The notes under the pieces are model-generated. The model saw only the letters and a list, made by a program, of their open reading frames with translations. It did no database searches and was not told where the DNA came from. This document shows positions 42,115 through 50,824 of a stretch of 52,701 bases of DNA, piece by piece (the stretch's first letter is position 1; each line of letters starts with the position of its first letter). Origin of the DNA: Natrinema limicola JCM 13563 (GTDB lineage: Archaea > Halobacteriota > Halobacteria > Halobacteriales > Natrialbaceae). The translations under genes were made by a program, and so were the position numbers. The stretch covers positions 155,832 to 208,532 of the forward strand of contig NZ_AOIT01000034.1 in NCBI RefSeq assembly GCF_000337475.1, read 5' to 3'.

Positions 42115-43530
42115 TTAGTTGCCGCCCTGTCGGTAGACCGGCAGCCGGAACCGGACGCCAGCATCGCGGAGTTGCCACCTGATCTCGAGGCCGGCCCACG
42201 AGAGGCCGGTCAGCAACGCAACGCCGATCGCGGCGAACTCTGAGGACCCCATCCAGACCGGACTCACGAACAGGAGGGCGTTGTAGATCCGGTGTGGGAG
42301 GATCGACTCGATGAGATCACCGAGGAACTCGAGGGGGCTGAACTCGAGGCTGCTACCACCACCGCCACCGCCGCTGCTGCTGGTCTCGGCTGCGGTTCGG
42401 TTCTCGAGGCCGAGCGCCTGGGCGCTCTGGCCGCCCGCGCTTTCGTCACCGGTCTCGAGGCGCTCGGCTTCGTACGGCAGCGACGAGCCGACCTCCCAGA
42501 CGATGTCGCCGGACTCGTTGACCTCGATGACGCGGTTGCCGTGGGTGTCACTGATCAGCGTGTTGCCGTTTGGAAGCCGGTCGGCGTCCCGTGGCCACTG
42601 GATCTGATCGTCTTCCCACAGCCAGGTCTGGGTCCACTCGCCGTCTTCACGCTGGAACTCCTTGATCTGGGCATTTTCAGAGTCGGCAACGAGGACTGCC
42701 GGCCCGCCTTGGCTCTCAGGGATGTAGTCGGGGTTGTGCTGTTCGTGGAGGATGTCGTATTCGTTTTCCGACCCGAGCGTCCAGTCCTCGAGTAGTCCGT
42801 CTTCCCGATCGAGGAAGACGACCTGGTCCTGATTGCGCAGACTGGCCATGATTCGGCCCTCCATCTGGCCCTCCTCGATGTACTCGACGTCGTTGATGTG
42901 TGCCCAGTCACGGGGCCAGGAGTGACCGCCCTCGAGCGGGAAATCGCTCTGGGCGTCCCAGAGCCACTCGACGACTTCCGTCTCGGTGTTGACGACAAAG
43001 ACCTGATCGGCGACCATGTCGGCGACGACGAAGTGGGTCTCGTTGATGCGGTCGACGTCGTGCCACTCCCCAGCGTACTCCTTGTAGTCGTAACGCTCGT
43101 AGAGCACCTCGACCTCACCGGTCTCGAGGTCGGCGCGCTCGATGACGTTGCGGGTACACGGTGGAGCGCCACAGTTGGCACCTTCGGTGTGAATCGTATC
43201 CGTCGCGGCGTACTCGACGGTTAACGGATCACCCTCGACGGGATCGGCGTCGAAGTACTTCGTCCGCGAGTTGTTGTAGTAGAGGACCTCGCCGTTGGGC
43301 TGATAGGCGGTGATCGTTCCAGCACGACCCGACTCGGTGACGACCGTGTGGTTCTCCGTCGGCGGCGCGTTCGGGACGCCTTCTCTCGAGGCCGTCGAGA
43401 CGCCTTCTCCCGCCGCGCTGGCGACGACGGCGGCAGACAAAAGAACGAGGACGACGAACGCAGCCCGGAGCCGGGTTCTCGTTATTTCCGACCGGACCCG
43501 CTCGAGCGACGGAAGCGATTGTTCGGTCAC
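42115..43530 (-). CDS. arylsulfotransferase-like (ASST) membrane-anchored protein
   Basis: 471 residues. An N-terminal hydrophobic anchor (about 23-40) is followed by an extracytoplasmic beta-propeller: AGEWHDVDRINETHFVVADM, GHSWPRDWAHINDVEYIE, HEQHNPDYIP and ISDTHGNRVIEVN repeat as blades with His/Asp. The shape matches arylsulfotransferases, which move sulfate between phenolic esters without PAPS. A Ser/Gly linker (SSSGGGGGGSS) precedes two C-terminal helices. Key His residues could be present but were not mapped. Sulfate or phosphate transfer outside the cell is possible. Confidence 0.8.
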   Translation of the reverse strand: MTEQSLPSLERVRSEITRTRLRAAFVVLVLLSAAVVASAAGEGVSTASREGVPNAPPTENHTVVTESGRAGTITAYQPNGEVLYYNNSRTKYFDADPVEGDPLTVEYAATDTIHTEGANCGAPPCTRNVIERADLETGEVEVLYERYDYKEYAGEWHDVDRINETHFVVADMVADQVFVVNTETEVVEWLWDAQSDFPLEGGHSWPRDWAHINDVEYIEEGQMEGRIMASLRNQDQVVFLDREDGLLEDWTLGSENEYDILHEQHNPDYIPESQGGPAVLVADSENAQIKEFQREDGEWTQTWLWEDDQIQWPRDADRLPNGNTLISDTHGNRVIEVNESGDIVWEVGSSLPYEAERLETGDESAGGQSAQALGLENRTAAETSSSGGGGGGSSLEFSPLEFLGDLIESILPHRIYNALLFVSPVWMGSSEFAAIGVALLTGLSWAGLEIRWQLRDAGVRFRLPVYRQGGN

Positions 43531-43719
43531 GGTATTCTCACCATCTCGTTTCGGTATGCCGTTTGGGGACCCATTGCCCTTTGTTTCCTGATCAAGATAT
43601 TAGTACGTTGTTGAACGTTCTATTTTCCGTGGGAGGGAAACCACATCGTGCCCGTCCCAACAGCGACTGGGTCGGCGACTCGAGCGCTCATTCTGGCGGG
43701 TAACGTGGTCGTGATAGTA

Positions 43720-44595
43720 TTATGCCTGCTCGTCCGCCCGCGTGGTCAGGACGGGCACCGGCGACGTGCGGATTACCCGCTCGGTGAAGCTCCCGAGCAG
43801 GTGTCGGTCGAGACCGGTGTGGCCGTGTGTCCCCATCACGACGAGATCGATTCCCTCCTCGTCGGCATATCTCGTGACCTCTTGTGGCATGGTGCCGGTT
43901 ACAATGGTCGTCGTGACGTCGTCGACGCCCGCCTGCGTGGCGGTCGCCGCTGCCTCGTCGAGAACCGTCTGGACGTTCTCCTCGAGTTGCTCGGAGAGCT
44001 GTGCCGATTCTGCGTCGCCGACCTCTGGGAGTTCGTCGACGATAGACAGCAAGTGAAGTGTCGCACCGGTACGTTCGGCGGCCGCCGCTGCCAGTTTCAG
44101 TGCCGCCGTTGCATGGTTGCTCCCATCGGTCGGAACGAGCACGTCGGTGTAGGGATACGTCGGCGTCACGCCGTCGGCTGCTCGAACCGTCATCACTGGC
44201 ACCGGGCTTCGGTTTACGACGTGATCCGTGACGCTCCCGAGAACGTATTCTCCCAGTCCGCGCCGACCGTGGGCACCCATCGCGATGAACTCGAACGCGT
44301 CGGCGCTGACGTAGTCGACGATCGTCGGCCGGGGATCTCCCTGGACGACGTCCGTGACAACGGACACGCCGCGTTCCTCGGCGAGCGCGGCAGCCTCCGA
44401 GACGATCGTTTCGCCTTCTTCCTCGAGGACGTCGACGACGTCAGTGCCGAGTCGGGTGAGGCTCGGTTGGTTCGTGTCCGCGACGTGCAGCAGGTGGACG
44501 GTCGCGTCCCGTTCGCGGGCGATATCGAGTGTGTGCTCGAGCGCTGCGGTTGCGGGGTCGCTCCCATCGGTCGGGACGAGAAAGCGAGGTGGCAT
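43720..44595 (-). CDS. tandem universal stress protein (two UspA domains)
   Basis: 291 residues from the ATG at 44595; the upstream open frame is rejected because TATATAA sits 26-32 bases before this ATG. Domain 1 (1-145) and domain 2 (about 150-291) each start with LVPTDGS and end with an ATP-loop such as MGAHGRRGLGEYVLGSVTDH and MGTHGHTGLDRHLLGS. Both Gly-rich loops look intact, so nucleotide binding is likely. Confidence 0.9.
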   Translation of the reverse strand: MPPRFLVPTDGSDPATAALEHTLDIARERDATVHLLHVADTNQPSLTRLGTDVVDVLEEEGETIVSEAAALAEERGVSVVTDVVQGDPRPTIVDYVSADAFEFIAMGAHGRRGLGEYVLGSVTDHVVNRSPVPVMTVRAADGVTPTYPYTDVLVPTDGSNHATAALKLAAAAAERTGATLHLLSIVDELPEVGDAESAQLSEQLEENVQTVLDEAAATATQAGVDDVTTTIVTGTMPQEVTRYADEEGIDLVVMGTHGHTGLDRHLLGSFTERVIRTSPVPVLTTRADEQA

Positions 44596-44620
44596 ACTCG
44601 AGCGTTCGAGACGAACCTGC

Positions 44621-44642
44621 TTATATACTGTTGGCCAACTGT
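44621..44642 (-). promoter_or_regulatory. TATA box and palindrome of the tandem Usp gene
   Basis: TTATATA at 44621-44627 (26-32 bases before the ATG). The perfect palindrome GTTGGCCAAC at 44630-44639, extendable to 16 bases with one mismatch pair (44627-44642), abuts it on the upstream side where the BRE would be. Candidate operator. Confidence 0.5.
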
Positions 44643-44732
44643 CCGTGAACACCCAGTCGCTCTCGTTTCTCGGTACGGGGTGTCGAACGCAAAGCAGAGG
44701 ATACCACTCTGCCCGCAGGCGGCGTCGAGTCG

Positions 44733-45032
44733 CTAAACGGTCTCGACGCGAATCTCGCCGTCTGCTGTGACGGTCACCAGACACCCGCTGTACTCGAAGG
44801 ACACTGAGCCGTTGGGGCGGCGGCCGTTCGCACGCGGTTCGAACAGTCGCTCGAGCGCATCGGTGTTGATCGAATACTGCAGTGGCTCGAGTTCAGTGAT
44901 GTCTTCGTCTAAGAATGTTGCGACGGCGTCCGCAACGGCGACGCTAAGCGGTTCGTCGCCGAGTCGATCGTAGTGCATGGAATAGTGATCCCCAATCTCG
45001 GTCGCCGGTGTTGGTGAACTCATCTTGCTCAT
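44733..45032 (-). CDS. HalOD1 output-domain protein
   Basis: 99 residues from the ATG at 45032 (a second ATG at 45023 is possible). The HalOD1 domain is visible: SVAVADAVATFLDEDITELEPLQYSI, then a Leu-rich helix and VSFEYSGCLVTVTADGEIRV. HalOD1 is a haloarchaeal output module of signal transduction; stand-alone forms are common and their partners unknown. It lies between the Bat-type regulator and the Usp gene. Confidence 0.8.
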   Translation of the reverse strand: MSKMSSPTPATEIGDHYSMHYDRLGDEPLSVAVADAVATFLDEDITELEPLQYSINTDALERLFEPRANGRRPNGSVSFEYSGCLVTVTADGEIRVETV

Positions 45033-45135
45033 AGCGTATACGTACCCCCAGTACGGCGGTGGGAAGTCGTTTCGTGGTTCACGAGTTGTTGTAAAGAACC
45101 TACTTGTTAACTGTGTAAGGGCCGCCACAGCAGGT

Positions 45136-45151
45136 GGTTAATCAATTAACC
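45136..45151. repeat. 16-bp palindrome across the stop of the Bat-type gene
   Basis: GGTTAAT (45136-45142), CA, ATTAACC (45145-45151). It spans the last codons and stop of the minus-strand regulator and lies about 105 bases upstream of the HalOD1 start. Confidence 0.5.
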
Positions 45152-47256
45152 TCGGACGCAGTCGCTCCCTCGAACAGGACGGCAAAGAGCTTCCGTTCGA
45201 CGGCCCGAACGTGCTTGTGGAAGGCGGGCGAGGAAATCTCGAGGGAGTCCGCGATCTCTTCACCGTTTGCGTGCCGGGGCCACTCGAAGAACCCACTGTG
45301 GTATGCCGTCTGGATGACCTCTCGCTGGCGATCGGTGACCGTCTCGAGCACGGCACTGCGCGCGTGGTTGGCCGCCATCGAACAACTATCCGTCGCCACA
45401 GCACGGCGAGCGACCATCGACACGTCGGGACCGTTTTGGCTGAGCCCGGCAATGAGGTCGCGAACGTCGACCGCGTCCGGGATGTCGATGCGTGCGCGTC
45501 CACCCGTGGTGTCGGCCACGAACTCGCGTAACTGCGCTCCGTGGGCGTCGGTAATCGCTCCCAGCGAGGGCTCAGTCAACCGGAGTTGCAGCACCGTCTC
45601 GTCTTCGTGTTCGGCGACCGTGACGACCTGGCTGATTCCGTCGACTGGGGCGTGGGCTTCGGTCTCGAGCGGCCCGTCGACGGCCGCAAACACGACCTGT
45701 GTCTCGTCGTCTCGAGTCGTCACGCCCGCATAGCGCACGCGCTCGTCGAGGAACGCAGCCAGCCGACACAGCGTCGCATCCGCCGCAACCTCGAGTTCCA
45801 CTTCAGTCCGACCGACATCGGACAGCGCGTGCGTCCGGGTGACGGCATCGATCGCGTACGCGATCGTCTCGCTGAGGTCGGCAAGCATCGACCGAAACGG
45901 CTCGTCGAACGCGTCCCGCTGGTCTCCGTAGATCGACAGAACGCCGTAGAGAAACCCATCATAGACGAGTGGCACCGCATACACACACAGGACGTTGCGT
46001 GAGAGTGCTTCACCGCGCCACGCGCCGTCGTGGACCGATGCTGCGACGTTCTCGACGTAGACCGGCGCTTTCGCTCGCGCCGCCCGTCCCGCCGGTTCGG
46101 CGGTCGATTCGTCGACCGTCGGTACCGGTACCGCGTCGAGATACCCACGGTCGTGCCCGGCGTGAGCGCGCGGCTCGAGACTGTTCCCGTTCGCGTCGGG
46201 CTCGCCGAACCAGGCCAGCGAACACGCGTCGCACTTGGTGAGACGTGCGAGGACGCCGCGTTCGAGCTCCGTCCGAGAATCAGCCGTCAGGAGAGACTGT
46301 TCGATGTCTCGGCGCGTCTCGAGTGCGGCGTCGAGGCGCTCGAGCCGGCGAGTTTGCCGTTCGAGGTCGCGTTCACAGTCGTGACGTCGCTGGCGTTGTC
46401 CGATCCGATCGAGCGTGGTTTCCGTTGCCGCGACGAACGGCTTGACGAGTTCGATGGCCCCGCTGACGTCGGCGTCGGGAGCGCTCGAGACCGCAACGAA
46501 CACGCCGTGTTCGCCCAGCGAAACGGCGAGGCCGCTCTGGGCAGCAGTCGCGTCGGGGGCCGCTGGCGACGTTGCGATATCGTCAGCGGTTGACGGGTCG
46601 CCGGTGACGAACGTCTCCCAGATGCTACTGCCGTTGGGTTCGACCGCTGCGGGGGAGCCAACCGTCGATTCGTAGGCTGCTGAGTGTGCCACCGGACGGA
46701 GTTCGGTGGCCCGATCGTCGAACCGATAGACGACGCCGTCGATCTCGAGTACGTCGGCGACGATGTCGATGAGGGACTCGCAAGCGGCCGTTTCCGAGTC
46801 GACAGCGAGTATGTGACTGGTCGCATCGGAGAGTGCATCGAGCGCCGCTCGATATCTGTGCTGGTCGGTCAGTGCTCGCTCGCGCTCGCAGTCGGCAGCT
46901 GCGAGCGTTCGCTGGAGCCGATGGGCGAGGAGCCGTGGCTTCTGAACCGACCGCTTGACGACGATTTCGGTCGCGCCCTCGGCTCGGAGGTCGTCGATCG
47001 CCTCGTCGGCAGTCGAATCGATCGCGTAGACGGTCGGACATGCCCCGTCGACGGCTGCGAGGGCGGCACGCTCGTCCGTCAGGACACACGTTGCAGTCTC
47101 GAGTCGATCGTCCGTGAGGTCGGACGCAGCCGAGACGACGCCAGCGACTGTCACCGCCTCGGCTGCAAGTTCCGCCGTTGCCGTCCGAATCCACTCGGAC
47201 GTGCCGACGAGAACGCACCCGGGCGTCGTCTCGGCATCCTCGAGACTGTGAACCAT
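45142..47256 (-). CDS. Bat-type regulator: receiver-like, GAF, GAF, Bat sensor, HTH_10
   Basis: 704 residues from the ATG at 47256. A receiver-like but degenerate N-terminus (1-115) lacks an obvious phospho-Asp. Two GAF domains follow (about 140-275 and 310-465; the second has VLCVYAVPLVYDGFLYGVLSIYG). A Bat-specific sensor/BAT region spans 480-620. HTH_10 closes the protein (VTDRQREVIQTAYHSGFFEWP, SSPAFHKHVRAVERKLF). Likely senses light/redox or a ligand via GAF. A TATA-like TTTTTATAAT at 47275-47284 lies about 20-29 bases before the ATG. Confidence 0.88.
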   Translation of the reverse strand: MVHSLEDAETTPGCVLVGTSEWIRTATAELAAEAVTVAGVVSAASDLTDDRLETATCVLTDERAALAAVDGACPTVYAIDSTADEAIDDLRAEGATEIVVKRSVQKPRLLAHRLQRTLAAADCERERALTDQHRYRAALDALSDATSHILAVDSETAACESLIDIVADVLEIDGVVYRFDDRATELRPVAHSAAYESTVGSPAAVEPNGSSIWETFVTGDPSTADDIATSPAAPDATAAQSGLAVSLGEHGVFVAVSSAPDADVSGAIELVKPFVAATETTLDRIGQRQRRHDCERDLERQTRRLERLDAALETRRDIEQSLLTADSRTELERGVLARLTKCDACSLAWFGEPDANGNSLEPRAHAGHDRGYLDAVPVPTVDESTAEPAGRAARAKAPVYVENVAASVHDGAWRGEALSRNVLCVYAVPLVYDGFLYGVLSIYGDQRDAFDEPFRSMLADLSETIAYAIDAVTRTHALSDVGRTEVELEVAADATLCRLAAFLDERVRYAGVTTRDDETQVVFAAVDGPLETEAHAPVDGISQVVTVAEHEDETVLQLRLTEPSLGAITDAHGAQLREFVADTTGGRARIDIPDAVDVRDLIAGLSQNGPDVSMVARRAVATDSCSMAANHARSAVLETVTDRQREVIQTAYHSGFFEWPRHANGEEIADSLEISSPAFHKHVRAVERKLFAVLFEGATASEVN

Positions 47257-47274
47257 ACCCTTGGTGGGTGCGGC

Positions 47275-47284
47275 GATTATAAAA
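47275..47284 (-). promoter_or_regulatory. TATA box of the Bat-type gene
   Basis: Read on the minus strand it is TTTTTATAAT, 19-28 bases upstream of the ATG at 47256, consistent with a leaderless mRNA. Confidence 0.5.
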
Positions 47285-47315
47285 AGGTCGTGTCGGTTCC
47301 GACGAGCGACCCTGG

Positions 47316-48368
47316 TTACTCGGGCGTGAGTGTGCCGTGCTCGACTCGATAGCCGTCGTCGCAGGCCTCGATCGCCCGCACGTCCCGCAGTCTGAGCCCC
47401 TGTTCCATCTTGGTCACGACCGGCGTATCGTAGTGGTCGGCCTCGTACTCGAACCCGTTCCCCTCCTGTTGGCGGCGCTCGACGAACGCTCGATGGCGCT
47501 CGAGGCGTGCGCGTCCAACCGACCGTGACAGTGCCGGCACCTCGTCGATCCGATCGTCGAACACCTCGAGAAACGCGTCCTCGAGTTCGACCCCGATCGA
47601 GTTGCGACCGGCACACATCGCCGCAAGCGTGGTCGTCCCGGTGCCCCAGAAGGGATCGAGGACGGTGTCGCCGTAGGTCGAGTACATACAGATCAGCCGG
47701 TAGGGAATCTCGAAGGGATAGGCCGCCGACCGCTCCCGGAGGTCGTCGTCGACCGCCTCGAGCGTCTGTAACTCGCCGGTCACGTCGGTCCAGACGTCCG
47801 AGAACCAGCGGTTGCGTTCCTCCCAGAAGTAGGCGGCCTCGTAGCGCCGGTCAGCACCCGGCTCGAACTCGCGGCGTGTTCCTCCCTTCCGAAAGATCAG
47901 GACGTACTCGTGCTCGAGGGTGACGTAGGCGTTCGGCGGGATCATCCCGCTCCCCATGAACTTGGCCGCGCTGTTTGCCGGCTTTCGCCAGAGCACGTCC
48001 GGCAGCGGCTCGAATCCCCGCTCTTCGAACGCCGCGAGCACGCGGGCGTGGTTGGGGTAGACTCGAAAACTACCGTCGACCGACCGGGTCGCGTCGCCGA
48101 CGTTAATACAGGCGATTCCGCCGTCGACCAGCACCCGCTCGAGTTCGTCCCAGACGGCCGCGAGTTGTGCATGCATCGCCTCGAAGGCGGCCTGGCCGTC
48201 ACCGGCCTCGAGTGCGTCGCCGATCGCAGGATCGAGGTCCGTAAAGAGGTCGTCCCACATCTCGATCATCGGATACGGCGGCGACGTCACGACGAGTTCG
48301 ACCGACTCGTCGGCGACGTCCGAGAGCGCACGGGAGTCACCGACGACCACGCGGTGAGTGGTCTTCAT
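47316..48368 (-). CDS. solitary DNA methyltransferase, SPPY (N4-cytosine-type)
   Basis: 350 residues. Catalytic motif IV TSPPYP is at residues 28-33, before the SAM motif I LDPFWGTGTTTL at 237-248, the beta-class order. SPPY suggests N4-methylcytosine. A target-recognition region lies between. No restriction gene is adjacent. Haloarchaea widely carry such an orphan enzyme (zim) that modifies CTAG; this is the likely identity but the specificity is inferred. Confidence 0.85.
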   Translation of the reverse strand: MKTTHRVVVGDSRALSDVADESVELVVTSPPYPMIEMWDDLFTDLDPAIGDALEAGDGQAAFEAMHAQLAAVWDELERVLVDGGIACINVGDATRSVDGSFRVYPNHARVLAAFEERGFEPLPDVLWRKPANSAAKFMGSGMIPPNAYVTLEHEYVLIFRKGGTRREFEPGADRRYEAAYFWEERNRWFSDVWTDVTGELQTLEAVDDDLRERSAAYPFEIPYRLICMYSTYGDTVLDPFWGTGTTTLAAMCAGRNSIGVELEDAFLEVFDDRIDEVPALSRSVGRARLERHRAFVERRQQEGNGFEYEADHYDTPVVTKMEQGLRLRDVRAIEACDDGYRVEHGTLTPE

Positions 48369-48523
48369 TGGCTTGACACTGTCGGCGTCTCTCCCTTAGC
48401 TTCTTCGCCAGGCGACGCACAGACCAGAACAGTGAACCGCCTCGGGGTCAAGCCCCGAGGCACTCGGCCTGCTCCGCCTGTAGACAGTCGATCGCCCCCT
48501 CCCCCAGCCGAGCGGGCCGGTCG

Positions 48524-49042
48524 TTACTCCTCGCTTTCCTCGTCCGGTTCCTCTGCCTCTGTAGCCGTTTCAGGTTCGCTCTCGATATCGGTTGCCGGCT
48601 CGAACTCCTCGATCGGCTCCCACTCTTCGTCCTCGTCCGAGGTGAGCCGTCGCCGAAGGACCGCAGCCCCCGCAAGCAGCCCCACCGCAAGCAGGAGTCG
48701 CGACAGCCGCGACGGTGAGTCAGATTCGTCCGTCACCTCGACTGTCGTTTCCTCGGTTTCCTCAGCCGTTTCGCGGACGCTCTCGATGATTTCCGGCTGT
48801 TCGACGTCCTCGAGCGGCGTCTCTTCGAGCATCGATGACCGCCGACCCAGGAGAAAGCCGATGGCCGCACCGAGGCCAAATAACGCTCCTGCAAGCGGAA
48901 ACTGCCTGCCTGAGCGAGCCCCCTCGGATTCCTCGACGGCCTCGAGAATCGGCTCGCGCATCGGAGACTCCATCCCTCGATTGACCGCTTCTTTAACGAT
49001 GAGCTCGGATAGTGTGGCGTCCTGTTGTTCCGTCTCGGGCAT
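48524..49042 (-). CDS. acidic two-helix membrane protein of unknown function
   Basis: 172 residues from the ATG at 49042 (MPETEQQDATLSELIVKEAV); the longer frame up to 49225 has an Arg-rich non-acidic head. Helices lie near GALFGLGAAIGFLLGRR and LSRLLLAVGLLAGAAVLRRR. The linker and the C-terminus are rich in Glu/Thr. I do not recognise the family. Confidence 0.65.
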   Translation of the reverse strand: MPETEQQDATLSELIVKEAVNRGMESPMREPILEAVEESEGARSGRQFPLAGALFGLGAAIGFLLGRRSSMLEETPLEDVEQPEIIESVRETAEETEETTVEVTDESDSPSRLSRLLLAVGLLAGAAVLRRRLTSDEDEEWEPIEEFEPATDIESEPETATEAEEPDEESEE

Positions 49043-49505
49043 AATCCGCTCCGACCACATCGCTGTACATAATTCTATCCCCCGTTTCCATCGCTCGGAC
49101 GAGCTCGTCGGCTCGTATGCATGAACTACTCGAGAAACCGGGCGATATAACAGCCGGTTTCCCGGCGACGAGCGATCGTGCGTAAGCGGTCGGGGCTGGT
49201 CGGCGTCACCCGGCGGCGCGATCATCGGTCAAGAATCGACTCGAGAGCCGATCAGCGATTCGCATTTCCGGCCGTATTCGGTTGTTGACAGCACTCGAGG
49301 GAGTCATACGCGCGTGTACGAACAAAAATATATAAAGGAGCCAACGCTCGTGAGTCAGCGGAACGCAGCCATCGCTCGCTGGACCGTGTCAGTGATCGGT
49401 AAACCCGGCTCTTCCCACCCTATAAGACTACCTCGGCACGTCGATCATGCGGCAGTGCTGTGGAATGCCTTCCATAACGAAGGGGATCCCCGAGAGGGTT
49501 CACAC
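49043..49505. other. 463-base divergent intergenic region with two TATA boxes
   Basis: Contains TATATAAA at 49329-49336 and TATAAGA at 49421-49427, both facing right, and a palindrome GGGGATCCCC at 49489-49498. The second TATA fits the short leader ORF at 49447. An in-frame GTG at 49350 could extend the next gene but would lie before the expected start site of either promoter. Confidence 0.5.
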
Positions 49506-49509
49506 ATGA
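49447..49509 (+). CDS. possible 20-residue leader ORF
   Basis: ATG at 49447 lies 20-26 bases after a TATAAGA. It encodes 20 residues (MRQCCGMPSITKGIPERVHT) and its TGA overlaps the ATG of the next gene by four bases (ATGA). The arrangement suggests translational coupling. The peptide is not acidic, so it may be chance. Confidence 0.3.
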   Translation: MRQCCGMPSITKGIPERVHT

Positions 49510-50147
49510 GTGTCCTCCGCCAGCCCGAGGTCCTCGGCCGAACGACACGCCGTCGTGTCGTCGGCGTCACTGCCGCACTCTCTGCGGCGGCCGTCGAAAC
49601 GGTCGCGGTCGGGTGCTGGTTCGGCCTCGTCGTCGGCTCGCGGACGACAACGACCGCGCTCGCAGGGCTTGGCGTGCTCTTCTGTGGTTCATTGCTCAGA
49701 ACGACAATCTTTGGAGTGACGGTCAGCGATCTCGGAGCACGCCTGCAGCCACAACAACTCGGCGTGACAGTTTCGCTCACGGCTGGCTGGATCGTCTGGC
49801 TGCTCGTGGCCGAACTGATCGGCGAGTCGCTCGGTGTCGCTGTCGCAGCCGTCGTATTCGCTGGCATGCTCACCGGTCAGTTCGTCCTCGAGCGACACAC
49901 CTTCAGACAGCCGACCGATCGCTGGTCGTTCGCACTGGCCGTTCCGGGGCTGTTGCTCGCCGCTGGCGCATCGATACTGCTCGCGACCGTCTGGTTTACC
50001 GACTGGGTGATCTCTTCGTCGCCGTACTCGCTTGGCTCGACGACGATCGTCCTTCGGATCGGAGCCATCCACCTCGGCGTATTCGCCTTTGGCCTCTTCG
50101 CGTTCCTCGCTCATCAGCGCCGGTTTCAGCGCCTTCTCGATCCCTGA
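49506..50147 (+). CDS. six-helix membrane protein of unknown function
   Basis: 213 residues from ATG at 49506. About six helices, with GVTAALSAAAVETVAVGCWFG first and GAIHLGVFAFGLFAFLAHQRR last; a short RHTFRQPTDRW loop lies between helices 4 and 5. No polar catalytic motif stands out. Converges on the flavin reductase gene. Confidence 0.65.
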   Translation: MSVLRQPEVLGRTTRRRVVGVTAALSAAAVETVAVGCWFGLVVGSRTTTTALAGLGVLFCGSLLRTTIFGVTVSDLGARLQPQQLGVTVSLTAGWIVWLLVAELIGESLGVAVAAVVFAGMLTGQFVLERHTFRQPTDRWSFALAVPGLLLAAGASILLATVWFTDWVISSSPYSLGSTTIVLRIGAIHLGVFAFGLFAFLAHQRRFQRLLDP

Positions 50148-50178
50148 CGTGCGGTCACGATCTATCACGTGAGAGGTA

Positions 50179-50772
50179 TCACTTCCCCTGTGCGCCCACG
50201 TTCTGGTCGCTTTCGAATGAGTCCGGATCCGGCTCGATCGCCGCGTACTGGACTGCCCGCCTGCCAAGCGTCGTCACCCGCGTCTCGAGTTTTGGATCGA
50301 CGAACGTCCCGTTATCGATGGCGTCACTGGCGTTCGGGATCGCCGCCTCGTGTGGGATGACCCATGCGTTCAGTGCACGACAGACCGACCGCATATGCTC
50401 TACGGCCGTCACGGGAAAGGCTCCCCCAGAGACGGCAAGCAAGCCGACAGTCTTGTCCTCGAACTCGTCGAACCCACAGTAGTCGAGTGCGGTCTTCAGC
50501 GGCGAGGAAAACGAGCCATGATACATCGGCGAGCCGAGCAGGATCGTATCGGCCGCGCGAACGCGAGCCGCAAGTGCATCTGCGTCGCCCGCATCCACAC
50601 GATCGCGGTCCGCATCGAAAATCGGCAACTCGTACTCACGGAGATCGATCAGTTCGGTCGTCCCACCAGCCTGTTCGGCGGCCGAGAGCGCCTGCTCGAG
50701 TGCGATCCGAGTATAGCTGCCATCGCGGAGACTGCCACAGAGTGCAGCTACGTGAACGTCACTGTCGCTCAT
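50179..50772 (-). CDS. NADPH-dependent FMN reductase
   Basis: 197 residues from the ATG at 50772. Flavodoxin-like fold: CGSLRDGSYTRIALEQAL (phosphate loop), LGSPMYHGSFSSPLKTALDYC, and GLLAVSGGAFPVTAVEHMR. Reduces FMN, quinones or azo compounds with NAD(P)H. Divergent from the Gate-domain gene, 52 bases apart. Confidence 0.9.
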   Translation of the reverse strand: MSDSDVHVAALCGSLRDGSYTRIALEQALSAAEQAGGTTELIDLREYELPIFDADRDRVDAGDADALAARVRAADTILLGSPMYHGSFSSPLKTALDYCGFDEFEDKTVGLLAVSGGAFPVTAVEHMRSVCRALNAWVIPHEAAIPNASDAIDNGTFVDPKLETRVTTLGRRAVQYAAIEPDPDSFESDQNVGAQGK

Positions 50773-50824
50773 AGCTGTCCTGTCGACAGGCGACAAGAAA
50801 AGCGATCTGAAGGGAGACTGATAT

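Noticed and set aside
43648-44736. 362-codon plus-strand open frame
   Set aside because: Antisense to the tandem Usp gene.
47910-49124. 404-codon plus-strand open frame
   Set aside because: Antisense to the methyltransferase and the acidic membrane protein; long Ser/Arg runs mark a shadow frame.
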